Source: Peromyscus leucopus
Taxonomy: Eukaryota > Chordata > Mammalia > Rodentia > Cricetidae
Direction: 5' to 3'
Length of the DNA: 64,000 nt
Assembly (NCBI RefSeq): GCF_004664715.2
Contig: NC_051071.1
Coordinates: 4,303,501-4,367,500, forward strand
Shown one piece after another: positions 24,106 to 34,971 of the stretch. Both the position numbers and the translations under genes were made by a program. The first letter of the stretch is position 1. Every line of letters starts with the position of its first letter. The notes below the pieces were generated by a model. It made no database searches, was not told where the DNA came from, and saw only the letters and a program-made list of their open reading frames with translations.

Positions 24106-24293
24106 AAACAGTGAACAGGAGTATAAGAAATAGTTCTGATACTTTTTTACCTCTTTTCCTCCTTGTATTTCAGGAGCAGAGTAGTCATAGTCTTTTTTAA
24201 AACAGTGAACAGGAGTATAAGAAATAGTTCTGATACTTTTTTACCTCTTTTCCTCCTTGTATTTCAGGAGCAGAGTAGTCATAGTCTTTTTAA
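24106..24293. repeat. 94-bp tandem duplication
   Basis: The unit starting 'aaacagtgaacaggag' at 24,106 is repeated at 24,200 with near-complete identity. Each unit contains a long pyrimidine tract ending 'ccttgtatttcag', followed by 'gagcagag'. The near identity implies that the duplication is recent. Confidence 0.95.
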
Positions 24294-24311
24294 AAAAGAT
24301 ATAATTTTTTT

Positions 24312-24467
24312 AAAAAAATTATATGTACATGTACGGATATATGCATGTGAATGCAGAGGTGCCAGATCCCCTAAAGCTGAAGTTGCAGCTGATTTTGAAC
24401 CACCAAATTTAAGTTCTCTGCAAGAGCAGTGCATGCTTTAACCATTGAACCATCTTTCCAGCCCCCA
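24312..24467 (-). mobile_element. B3/B2-type SINE, diverged
   Basis: 'gcatgtgaatgcagaggtgccagatccc', 'gcaagagcagtgcatgctttaaccattgaaccatctttccagcccc' reads as the reversed body and tRNA-derived head. Confidence 0.8.
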
Positions 24468-24835
24468 CATTCTTTTTTTGAATAATCCAAGTTTTAAAGA
24501 ATAAACCAGTATCAAATCTTTTCCTCAAATACGTTGCAGTTAAGACTATGCAATTGTTTTACATAGCACAGGAAAAGAAATGAGCTGTGTACTTACCATA
24601 TGCATAATAAATGTGCATAACTATTGTATGCATGGAAAAAGTAAGGGCAGGGTTGCTGTGTTCGTAATATTTTGGTTAATCTGTTCAAGCCCATGCACAT
24701 CATTATAGATATCATTTTCACAGAATAGTAACCATGGCCCACAGAAGTTACAGTTTCGTTTTCTACACAGTATCAAAAAGGATGAAAACAAGCTGAGGAG
24801 ATGGCTTGGTATGAGATTATCTATTGTTTGTGTTG

Positions 24836-25740
24836 TCATGGTTGCAGCTAACTTCCTTGGGTTGGAGTTTTCCTTCTAATACTTTCTTCAAGGCTGGATT
24901 TGTGGATAGGTATTGTTTAAATCTGGTTTTGTCATAACATCTGTCTAGGACCTTCTAGCTTTCATAGTCTCCATTGAGAAGTCTGGTGTTATTCTTATGG
25001 GTCTGCCTTTATATGTTACATGGCCTTTTTCCTTTGCAGCTCTTAATATTCTTTCTTTATTCTGTATGTTTAGTGGTTTGATAATTATGTGGCAAGGGGA
25101 ATTTTATTTTGGTCCAGTCTATTTGGTGTTCTGTAAACTTCTTGTACCTTCATTGGCATGACCTTCTTTAGGTTGGGAAAGTTTTCTTCTATGATTTTGT
25201 TGAATATATTTTCTGTGCCTTTGAGCTGGAATTCTTCTCCTTCCTCTATCCCTATTATTCTTAGGTTTGGTTTTTTTTATGGGTCTCAGATTTTCTGGAT
25301 GTTTTGTGTTAATACTTTGTTGGATTTAACATTTTCTTTGACCAATGAATCTATTTCATCTATCATCTCTTCAGTGTCTGAGATTCTCTTTTCCATCTCT
25401 TGTATTCTGTTGGTGATGCTTGCATCTGTAGTTCCTGTTCATTTACCCAGGTTTTCCATTTCCAGAATTCCCACAAGAAAACAGCTTGTGTTTTCTTTAT
25501 TGCCTCTATTTCAATTTTCAAACCTTTAACTGTTTCCTTTACCTGTTTGATTGTTTTTTTCTTGGCTTTCTTTAAGGGAATTTTTCATTGCCTCTATCAT
25601 CTTCATAAAGTTACTTTTATAGTTGTTTTCTTCTGTTTCATCTGCATTAGGATGTTCAAGTCTTGCTGCTGTAGGACCACTAGGTACCATGGCTGGTGCC
25701 ATGTTGCTCTTTATGTTGTTGAATGTATTCTTACACTGCC
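24836..25740 (-). mobile_element. L1 ORF1 region, 3'-truncated copy
   Basis: The sequence parallels 51,587-52,620 of the full-length L1: reversed ORF1 landmarks 'tgcctttatatgttacatggcc', 'ttttggtccagtctatttggtgttct', 'ggttgggaaagttttcttctatg'. It lacks about 110 bp near 24,945 relative to that copy. It has no 3' UTR or A tail, so the 3' part of the element was lost or never inserted here. Confidence 0.85.
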
Positions 25741-26265
25741 ATTTACCCATCTGGGTTTGGGATAATCATAGGTACAGGTGTTGATTCTTGTAATGCCTTT
25801 GTTGGATGGGTCTTTTGTGCCATTGTTAACTATTTCCTTTATTGTCTTTTGGCCTGAATGGCCAAGGATTCTGGTGATTGGCTGGTTGTCAGATCAAGCA
25901 GGGTTGTCTCAGTTGAAGTTTGTGGGGGGTTGGGTGCCTAAATCCAACATATCTTTTAGTTCTTCTGGCTGGTGCGTGCTTTACTTGTGCCTATGGAATC
26001 TGTTCTTCCAACTGTTGTGGGTTGTGCCTATGCCTGTTCTTCTGCTTGTTCTTCCAGTTGGTGTAGGTGGTGCTTGAGCCTAAGAGACTGCTGACTTTGT
26101 GGTGGATGGTTGGCCAAGGGGAGGATGATGGAGTCAGTGGGTTTGGGCAGTTGAGTGGGTCTAGGAGGTTACAGAGTCCAGTGCATGGTGGAGGTGGTGG
26201 TGTGCCCTACCTGCAGGTCTCCCACCTGCTGGCCTGCCAATGGAGACTGCCCTTCTTTGTTTTCA
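25741..26265 (-). mobile_element. L1 5' UTR of a different type
   Basis: Directly beyond the ORF1 start lies about 520 bp of GT-rich sequence ('gatggagtcagtgggtttgggcagttgagtgggtctagg') that does not align with the 5' UTR at 52.6-53.4 kb until the outer part ('ttccagttggtgtaggtggtgcttgagcc'). It looks like a tether plus part of a monomer array. Confidence 0.6.
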
Positions 26266-26379
26266 TTAAACATTTTTATTATTTTCAGCCTTTAAATTTA
26301 AGTTCTTCTGCTTTGATTAGGGTATAGGAATGGCATAGATACAGCATGCTTTGGAAAACATGGTTTTCTCAAAAGAGTT

Positions 26380-27000
26380 TCCTCTTGAAATGAGGTACCA
26401 TGCTTTTCTAATGCCAAATTCTGTACACATGGGTCTATTTTTAGACTCCCTGTTCTATTCTATTCATTCATGTGTCAATTCTTGTCTTAATTATTTTATA
26501 AGTTTTTTATTATTTTGTATTAAGTGTTAGAAATATCCTTTTCCCTCATCATTTTTTTTGGAACATTGCTTGAAATTCTTGTCTTATTTTTAATGTATAC
26601 TGTAGTTTATTTTATTTGACTCCTACCTTCCCCCCTATATTCCGTCTTCTTATGGTGATTATAATAGATATCCAGGTTTTCTTAGGAAAGACTGAGAGCT
26701 TCATGATGTTGAATCTTCCTAAAAGCAGGCCTTTCTCTTTGTGCAAGTCTTCATGCCTTTCAGGAATGCTTTTGAAATATTCATAAATATAGCACATGTC
26801 TTGGGTGTTTTTCCAGAGATTCCATCTTTTCCTGCTGCCATGGTCAATGGATTCTTCCCCCACTTCATCTTCTAACTTGCTGTTTCACACATCTGAAGTT
26901 TACTGATACCTTCATAGTAATTATGTATCTGACTACTTTACTAAATGTTATTGTTTATAGTGTTTTTAGCTTAATACCTTAGGTTTTCCATATGAAGCAT
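26380..27000 (-). mobile_element. Ancient L1 ORF2 remnant
   Basis: Reversed L1-like phrases survive at low identity, such as 'actccctgttctattctattcattcatgtgtcaattcttg' and 'tcatgatgttgaatcttcct...aggcctttctctttgtgcaagtcttc'. It is far older than the neighbouring L1. Confidence 0.55.
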
Positions 27001-28106
27001 AAATTATAATAGTTGTATTTCCTTCTTTAAACTCTTATACTTCTAACAATTTTTATAAATTCAAAACACCACTGTTAATTGCTCATCCACTCTACTATGT
27101 CAGATGTCTTATAAAAAATGTTTGCATGCAGCCCACAAAAGGATCTCCTGAGATTGACCTTCTCTGTCCACCATTTCACTAATATTTAAATAACAAGCAA
27201 AGATGGTCTTCCAGTTACATTGAGTCTATGTCCTTACCAGCTAGAAGTACTGTTAGATTGAAAATGTGTTTAGTATATCTCATCTGCCAAATATCAGCAC
27301 TTAGCCTGGCCTGTCTTAAATATGCTCAGCATACTTTCACTACCTTCAGTTGGGAAAGTTACCTATCAAGTGTTGAATATCTCATGTGATGTGTTGAGTG
27401 TAATATGATAATAATGGGTTCTTTGACATTTCTGGTCACAACACTAACTGAAGAGAGGATGGTACAGCATAGAAAAGATACGAATTTGTCATTCTGGAAC
27501 TCTGTTCTATCTTCAGGTAGCTGAGTGACTGCCTCTGAGGCTTAAGAGGCTATGGATCCTCTTGAGTCCTCCTTGGGAACTGGAGACTGCTGCAGGCTTC
27601 TTCTCAGGAAGCCCCAGCCCAAGCTGTCCTATAAATCTCCAGAAGTATGTGCCAAGGTAGAGAAACGGGGCTAAGAATGTGACAAATTTCTAGGCCCTGA
27701 AGGGTTTTACAGCCTAAAAGAGGAGCTAGTGAACTAAGGGACACAAAATACACTAATCAACAGATTTAACTTCATAGAGAATTAAATTCTATCGTGAGTG
27801 ATGAGAAACAAACTAATGGATGGTACAGGGAGGATGCACTAGAGAAGCTGATCAGGGAAGGATGCTCCAATGACAGAGCTGAGGACTAGAGAACATGAGG
27901 AAGTTAGCATGGAAGGAGCATTCTAGAAAGAGCAAAAGTGTGACTCAAGGTTTGAACGAGGAATAAAGAAGGCCAGAATGCCTGGAACATTAGAGGGAGG
28001 CATGGTGACACAGGGGAATGACACCTAGCAGTGTGACTCCTAAGAAGGAGGGAAAAGTCCAATTCTACATAATGAGGAAAATTTCAGATTTCAAGTGTGG
28101 TTTCTC
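27001..28106. other. Unassigned interval
   Basis: I see no gene or repeat family that I can name. Confidence 0.4.
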
Positions 28107-28485
28107 CTGTATTTATTCTAGCTTGGTTTCTATTGCTGTGATAAACACTCTGATGGACAGCAACTTGTGGAGGGAAGAAATTGTTTGGCTTACACTTCCA
28201 GGTCGCAGTCTACCACTGAGGGAAGGCAGGACAGGAAGTTAAGCAGGATCCCAGCACAGGGCCCATAGAAGAATGATGCTTGCTGGCTCACTCATAGTCA
28301 TGAACACCTGTCCAAGGAATGGTGTCTCCCACCATAAACTCTCTTAGTGAATTAATAGTCAAGACAATGCCCCACAGACATGCTCTAGGGGCCAATCTGA
28401 TATATGGAATCCTTCAATTGAAGGTCTCTCTTCCCAGAGGACTCTAGCTTATGCCAAATTGATAAAAAAGCTAACATGCAGAATA
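28107..28485 (+). mobile_element. Rodent medium-reiterated repeat
   Basis: 'ggtttctattgctgtgataaacactctgatgg', 'ttgtttggcttacacttcc', and the end 'gactctagcttatgccaaattgataaaaaagctaac' match a common rodent interspersed repeat (RMER-type; exact name not certain). It has no coding capacity. Confidence 0.6.
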
Positions 28486-29671
28486 CCATTTTCACACACC
28501 AATACAAATTTGAACAATTTAAGCTGAATCATATACTAAGTTGGAACTGTTGCCACACTTAAACTATTATAAGTAGAATAATCAAGACTGTACAGCTGGG
28601 GCCTATGAGTTAAAGTTCCCTTCTTTTCAACTACTGTTGATATACTACAGTCTGATGAGGGAAGAAACCACACAGTCCAACTTCATGCACTTCATGGGGT
28701 CTTTCAGTGAGTGGCTTTTGCAGGAAGCTGGAAGAACAGAGCTAAGATCTTGACACTTTTAAAATATCATGCAATGATTTTCAAAGACCTCATACTGGAG
28801 CTGGCTCTTTCAGCCCAGTATTAAAGGCTCCTACTTACCAGGTAGATCCACTATTTTCCCTCTCAACTCTGTGACCAAGAAAGCAGGCTTTGCCGGTCAG
28901 GCTCCCACAGCCTCTGGCTTCTGATTGCTTAAACTGATTCAAGGAACCAGAAGGAAAGCAGCCATTTACTTTTATTACTAACCAGAAATTAGAACATTTA
29001 TTATCCTGGCTACCACTCTGATGCCCTGAAGGGGTGGCCACCCTGCTTCCTTTGGGTATAGGTAGGGCCACAGCTTCTGCTAAATTAGCTTTCACAATCT
29101 GCTGAAGTCAGAATCTCCCCAGGTTCATTGTACCACATACCACATTCTTACTTACATGGCATTCATACTTTTGTGAAAAGCACCTTCAACAATCCTAGAT
29201 TCAGTGTAATTTGAGTATATTCCCCATTTCTCTGAATCCTGCCTACAAAATCCCATCTAACTAGATTTTATACCTCTTATTACTTGCATTGTTTAATCTC
29301 ACTTGGGCTCTTTGAGTGTGCATTCTTCCTGCACAGCCTGCCATTGCTGAGGAGCCAAGTCTACTGAAGGGGATTTCTAGACAGTGACATAATCCCTACC
29401 CCACCCAAAAGGATTTCTTTGTTATTCATTTTCCTGGATAAAGTGCGCTGTTTTCCAAATGCTGTTGGTTTATCTGGAACAAAAGTAGAAGTCTCAAATG
29501 AGCCACTGAATGTCTGAAAACCTGCTTAAGCTCTGATGGTTCCTTTAGCGAAGTCGTTTCAGTAAAGAGTATATGTGTTATAAGTGCTGCTTTGTCTAAC
29601 ATTTGTTTGTGGGTAGCATCCAGATATCAAGGAGAAATTTGATAATACATTGTAATATTTAAGTTTTTATT
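28486..29671. other. Unassigned interval
   Basis: No recognised feature. The 86-codon minus-strand frame near 28.9 kb has no family motif. Confidence 0.4.
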
Positions 29672-29790
29672 TTAAGAAGCGGGGAATGATGGGATATTGC
29701 ACATAATCCCAGTCCTTGAGAGGGAGAGGCTGAAGATCAGTCTCTGGCCAGCCAAGGATACACAGTGAAACCCTATAAAACAAACAAAAA
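29672..29790 (+). mobile_element. Old B1-type SINE
   Basis: 'gatgggatattgcacataatcccagtccttgagagggagaggctg', 'ctctggccagccaaggatacacagtgaaaccct' and an A-rich tail follow the B1 order at low identity. Confidence 0.6.
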
Positions 29791-29827
29791 ATGATAGCTA
29801 CCTCCTAGTCATATGTAATCATTGCTT

Positions 29828-30060
29828 TTGTTTTGGAGTTGTGGCCTTGTTGGAGGAGGTATGTCACTGGGGCATGCTTTGAGGTCCCAAAGGCTCACAC
29901 CACTCCCAGTTAGCTCTCCCTGTGTGCCTTCTTCTTGCCTGCCTGCTGTCATGCTCCCCACCATGATGGTCATGAATGCTAACCCTCTAAAACCAAACAT
30001 AAGCCCCAAATTAAATGCTTTATTTTATAAGTTACTTTGATCATGGTGTTTTGTTTTTTT
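29828..30060 (+). mobile_element. Rodent medium-reiterated repeat
   Basis: 'ggccttgttggaggaggtatgtcactggggcatgctttgagg' and 'aaccctctaaaaccaaacataagccccaaattaaatgctttattttataag' form a common rodent repeat. The same family lies in opposite orientation at 39.77-40.14 kb. Confidence 0.65.
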
Positions 30061-30464
30061 TCAAAGTTGAAAAGTAACCAAGAAAATTACTAGGAAACTA
30101 AGGCAACTTGGGAAAATCTAAACCAATTATTATGATTAATTTTCTACTGCAAAACAGAAGACAGCATCTCTGTCCATATGTAGCTGTCACACTCTGAGTT
30201 CAGATAGACCTGGGTTTGAATTGGAGCTTTCCACTTCTAGGCCTGGTAACTAGACCCAAGTTATATGCAAGCTGAGTCTCTTTGCTGATCTGCAAACTGG
30301 AGTCAATATTACCTCATGAAATTACATGTGCATTATTTTCTCAGAGTTGGAATGCATATGTTCTCAGAAATTAGAGAATGTGTGTGTGCAAAGACACTCA
30401 GCTTTCTGAAGAATTTGTATTAGACTGCTCTCAAATGAGCCCTGAGTGGGTCTTTTTTTTTAAA
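30061..30464. other. Unassigned interval
   Basis: No named element. It ends at the target-site duplication of the next L1. Confidence 0.4.
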
Positions 30465-30479
30465 GAATGGCATTCTTTT

Positions 30480-31423
30480 TTTTTTTTTTTAATTTTACAA
30501 TACTATTCAGTTCTACATAATAGCCACAGATTCCCTTGTTCTCTCCCTTCCTGCCCCCTCCCCTTCCCCCCAGCACACACCCCCATTCCCACCTCCTCCA
30601 GGGCAAAGCCTCCCCCCAGGATTGAGATCGACCTAATAGACTCAGTCCAGGCAGGGCCAGTCCCCTCCACCCAGTGGAGGTTGACTGAGCAGAGCTCCAG
30701 AGAATACCGCTGGACTGCGATACACCTTCCCCAGACCACCACTCCCCCCCCCCCCCCCGCAATAATCTATTCCTTCATTTGTAAGTCACCCACTAAATAA
30801 ATCTTCCTTTTAACTACATGGAGTGGCCTTTATAATTTCACCAATAATTCCTCAGTCCTTGGATGGAGTTTCTGACCCAACTATTAGGGTGTTTGGCCAT
30901 CCCATCACCAGAGTAGGTCAGTCCCGGCTGTCTCTCGACCATTGCCAGCAGTCTTTTGTGGGGGTATCTTTGTGGATTTCTGTGGGCCTCTTTAGCTCTT
31001 TGTTTCTTCCTTTTCTCATGTGGGCTTCATTTACCATGGTCTCCTATTCCTTGTTCTCCCTCTCTGTTCTTGATCCAGCTGGGATCTCCCACTCTCTTTC
31101 CCTCGACTCTCGCCCTTCATTGCTCCCACTCATGTCCAGGCTGTTCATGTAGATCTCATCCATTTCTCCGTGTCTTTCTTGGGGTCCCGTTTTCCAGGTA
31201 GCCTCACTGGTGATGTGAGTAGCAGTCCAGTCATCCTTGTTCCACATCTAGCATCCTCCTATGAGTGAATACATACCATTTTTGTCTTTCTGAGTCTGGG
31301 TTACCTCACTCAGGATGATTTTTTCTAGATCCATCCATTTGCCTGCAAACCTCATGATGTCATTGTTTTTCTCTGCTGAGTAGTATTCCATTGTGTATAT
31401 GTGCCACAATTTATTTATCCAAG
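30480..31423 (-). mobile_element. L1, 5'-truncated, with 15-bp target-site duplication
   Basis: The reversed tail (T run) is followed by the 3' UTR and the ORF2 end up to 'cacaatttatttatcc'. The direct repeat 'gaatggcattctttt' stands at 30,465-30,479 and 31,424-31,438. This defines a single insertion of 944 bp. Its 3' UTR region contains a piece of an LTR (about 30,680-30,836). Confidence 0.93.
30680..30836 (+). mobile_element. LTR fragment inside the L1 3' region
   Basis: 'ctgagcagagctccagagaata', 'ctattccttcatttgtaagtcac', 'aaataaatcttcc', 'ttcaccaata' match, in opposite orientation, the solo LTR at 57,255-57,560. A poly-C run (30,744-30,758) interrupts it. Its own 5' half is missing. Confidence 0.75.
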
Positions 31424-31438
31424 GAATGGCATTCTTTT

Positions 31439-31985
31439 ATCATCATGAAGGAAAGACAAACATGGCAATGGTATACTTCCAGTTTTACAATCTCACAACT
31501 ATCCATGCTGTTTAGGAAGGAAACATATCAGTTAATAACCTCTTACAAGACAAATTATTGAATAAGACAATTAGAGCAACAAATTTTTTTTTTAATTATT
31601 TTTCCATGAAAATAATAAAATCCAATTTTCAAGGTCTGACGAATCAAGCTATTAAAATTAAGGATATAATTTTAACAGAAATCAAAACAGAATGAAAACT
31701 GTTGTATTTACATCTTTACATTACATAGAAATGATTTTTCCCTAACTGTCCCCAACTAAAAGCAAAAGAAAATCTACATGCTTGTCTTCCCAGTAAACAG
31801 AAACAGATAATAGAAGTTTACTAAGGACTTGAGATAGTTTATAATCTCTCACCATATGAAATCAGAAAACCCCAATGAACACATGGTTCCTTCAAAGAAC
31901 CCTTCTCTAGGTAGCACATTGAGAACTCCAGCCATCTTCATTTTCCCATCTCAGTCCTGAGAAATGTATTTCTACCTTTTTTTTT
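31439..31985. other. Unassigned interval
   Basis: AT-rich, with no named element. Confidence 0.4.
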
Positions 31986-31989
31986 CTTT

Positions 31990-32067
31990 TTTCAGTGCTA
32001 GGGCTGGAACACAAAGGCCTGGAGAATGCTAGTGCTCTTATCATTTAGCTACTCTTCCAGCCCCAGG
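31990..32067 (-). mobile_element. ID/B4-like SINE fragment
   Basis: 'agtgctagggctggaacacaaaggcctgg' and 'gtgctcttatcatttagctactcttccagcccca' form the reversed tRNA-like head of an ID- or B4-type SINE. Confidence 0.55.
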
Positions 32068-32387
32068 AAATGTATTTCTCTTCCTATCACCCTAACAGTA
32101 AAAACTTCTTTGTCACAAGCTGTCAGTCTAGTCTTCTAATCTTTCCCTACCTCATTTCTGCTTCACCTCTGGTCTCTGGTTCGATTTTCTTTGCTTAGGG
32201 TGCACACATACAACTTTGTTCTAGCCTCCATAAGCTAGGAATTACCTTTATTTCCTATCTAAATCTATATCCCTTAAACCTTAAGGTATATGTGGCATTG
32301 TTAATGGGAGGACAAGATGTTGGAAGTCTACAAGCCTCTCTACCTCTGTAAATGAAAGCTTAAAGTTAAACTAAAAAGCCCACTTTT

Positions 32388-33316
32388 CCCCCTTTTTTTC
32401 ATTAAGAAAATTTTTTCATTCATTTTCACATGAATCAAAGATCCCCCTCTTCCCACCCACCCCCAACCTCCCCATCCTAACCCACTCCCCACTCCCACCC
32501 ACAAGAAGGCAAGGCCTTCCAGGAGGAGGCACATTCAGTAGAGGCAAGTCTAAGCACTTTCCCCTGCTTCAAGGCTGTGTGAGGTGTCCCATCATAGGTA
32601 GTGAGCTCCAAAAAGTTTGCTCAAGTACCAGAGATGGATTCTGATCCTACAGCCAGGGGCCCCCCCAAGCAGATCAAGCTACACAACTGTCTCACCATAC
32701 AGAGGGCCTAGTCCCTTCCCATGCAGGCTCCACAGCCATTGATCCAACTTTCATGAGTTCCCTCTAGTTTGGTTTGGTCATCCCTGCATGTTTCCCCATC
32801 ATGATCCTGATGCACTTGCTCATAGAATCCCTCTTCTCTCTCTTTGACTGGACTCCTGGAGCTCTGTCTACTGATTGGCTGTAGATCTCTGCATCTGTTT
32901 CCATCAGTCACTAGAGAAAAGTTCTGTGATGACAGTTAGTGTAGTCACCAGTCTGATCTCTGGGGCAAGCCAGTTCAGTTCAGGCACCCTCTCCACTATT
33001 GCTAGTAGCCCAGGCTGGGGTCATCCTTGGGGATTCCTGGCAACTTCCTTAGCACTGGGTTTCTCTCTATCCCCTCTCTCTATCATGGTATCTCTTTCAC
33101 TGCATTCCCCCTCGCTACCTGTTCCAGTTCAACCATCCCATTCCCTTATGCTCTCATCCCCTCTCCCCCACCCTCCATTACCCACCCCTCATGCCCAGTT
33201 TACTCATAGAGATCTTATCTACTTCCCTTTCCCAGGGTGGTCCATGATTCCCACTTTGGGTCTTCCCTGTTAGTTAGCTTATCAAGAGTTGTGGATTGTC
33301 ACCTGATTACCCTTTG
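32388..33316 (-). mobile_element. L1 3' part of a probable B1-L1 chimera
   Basis: The T-rich tail, Lx-type 3' UTR ('cattttcacatgaatcaaagatcc', 'ccatcataggtagtgagctcc') and reversed end of ORF2 run to 'attaccctttg'. L1 homology then stops, and the A tail of a B1 in the same orientation begins within eight bases. The outer direct repeats at 32,374-32,386 and 33,492-33,504 enclose L1 and B1 together. Confidence 0.9.
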
Positions 33317-33324
33317 AAAGAAAC

Positions 33325-33491
33325 TTTTTTTTTGTTTTGTGTTTTGTTTTTTTCAAGACAGAGTTTCTCTGTGTAGCTTTGGTACCTGTCCTGGATCTCA
33401 CTCTGTAGACCAGGCTGACCTCAAACTCACAGAAATCCACCTGGCTCTGCCTCCTGAGTACTGGAATTAAAGGCGTGCACCATCACTGACC
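33325..33491 (-). mobile_element. B1 SINE, 5' part of the probable B1-L1 chimera
   Basis: A complete reversed B1 ('caagacagagtttctctgtgtagctttggtacctgtcctgg', 'gtactggaattaaaggcgtgcaccatcactgacc') with its tail towards the L1. Its 5' end stops exactly at the right-hand copy of the duplication. No B1-specific duplication is visible. Confidence 0.92.
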
Positions 33492-33746
33492 AAAAGCCTG
33501 CTTTCATAGATGCTTTGGGGCCACCAACTTCTTTAAAGAGCTAGAAGAAATACAGAGATTGAAGATGAAGTATATCACCACCACCCTGGAAACATTTATT
33601 TTCAGGCTGAGGAAGGGAGGCAAATAAAAGTGCCTAGATTTGGTATTAATTCACTGGTTGGGGTTGAGAAAGTTTGTTCCTTGAAAATAATGTTTACCCT
33701 GTCACCCCAGCCACTTACTTTATAGTCAACAGTATTTCTGGATGAT

Positions 33747-34308
33747 GAAGATGGGTAGTGGTGGTGGAGGTGGTGGTGGTGAAGGTGGAGGTGGTGGTGG
33801 TGGTGGTGGGTGGTGGTGGTGGTGTGGTGGTGGTGGGTGGTGGTGGTGGTGGAGTGGGTGGGTGGTGGTGGTGGTGGGTGGAGGTGTGGTGGAGGTGGAG
33901 GTGGTGGTGGTGGTGGTGGTGGTGGTGGTGGTGGTGGTGGTGGAGGTGGTGGTGGGTGGTGGTGGTGGTGGTGGTGGTGGAGGTGGTGGTGGTGGTGGGG
34001 GTGGTGGTGGTGGTGGGGGGGGGGGGGTGGTGGAGGTGGTGGAGGTGGTGGTGGTGGAGGTGGTGATGGTGGAGGTGGTGGAGGTGGTGGTGGTGGAGGA
34101 TGGTGGAGGTGGTGGAGGTGGTGGTGGTGGTGGTGGTGGTGGTGGTGGTGGTGGTGGTGGAGGTGGTGGGGGGGGGGGGGGGGGGGGGGTGGTGGTGGTG
34201 GTGGAGGTGGTGGTAGTGGTGGTGGTGGTGGTGGTGGTGGTGGTGGAGGTAGTGGTGGTAGTGGACAAGGAGGAGGAGGAGGCAGCGGTGGTGGTGGTGG
34301 TGGTGGTT
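33747..34308. repeat. 560-bp (GGT)n tract with poly-G runs
   Basis: The plus strand is almost only G, T and some A, built of GGT with GGA interruptions, and two G runs near 34,015-34,027 and 34,169-34,189. The long frames on both strands (poly-Gly/Val/Trp or poly-His/Thr/Pro) are artefacts of the triplet repeat and are not annotated as genes. Confidence 0.97.
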
Positions 34309-34971
34309 AGGAAAAGCAGGGGGAAAGTCCCTTAAGGAGGAAAGAATCATACTCTGGCAGAAAGCCTTGTTCCCTTACTAGTTCTGGAGATCCTTGTTTA
34401 CCAGACAACAGAAAATGGTAGCTGATAATAGTCAATGGTCTGGTCTTTGTTCATCCACTGGCAGCAACTCAAGTGTGGAAATCCTGTAGCAGCAACAATA
34501 TGGAACCATGTAAGGCTGCACAGACCAAATGGCCCATTAATGCCCTCAGTGTCATCAGTCTTCAGCGGTTGTCCACAGGCAATATGTCTATACTGACAAA
34601 TGCAGAGAAGGGAAAAGCAGGTTTCCAGGGATAGCTTGAAATCTAGGTGGTAGACCACAGGCCCTGGAAAACAAATAGTGTCCAAACAGTGTAGATAAAG
34701 AGGGTGAAATGTACAGCATCATTTGCTTGGTTTAGAATAGGTGAACTGGGCATTATGTGATACAAATGCAAAAAAAGCACATAATGGAAACGAGGCAACA
34801 GAATCATGAAGTTTCAGTCTTGTAGCTGAAAAAGTTTAAAAACAAAAGTTTAAAAGAAGGAGGGTACAGAAATGTCAACACAATAAAAGGCATACCCGTT
34901 TCTGTTGTCTAGTCACTGGTCCAGCAGTAAGTTGTAGAGGACCTGTATGGGAGTAATCACATGGGCAATGG

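Noticed and set aside
33325..33491. B1 inserted independently into the L1 at 32.4-33.3 kb.
   Set aside because: I found no B1-specific target-site duplication, while the outer repeats enclose both parts. I favour the chimera but cannot exclude an insertion whose duplication was lost.
33715..34350. Long open frames of 166-211 codons on both strands.
   Set aside because: They are translations of the GGT/ACC triplet repeat, open in several frames at once, with no start context or unique sequence. They are not genes.
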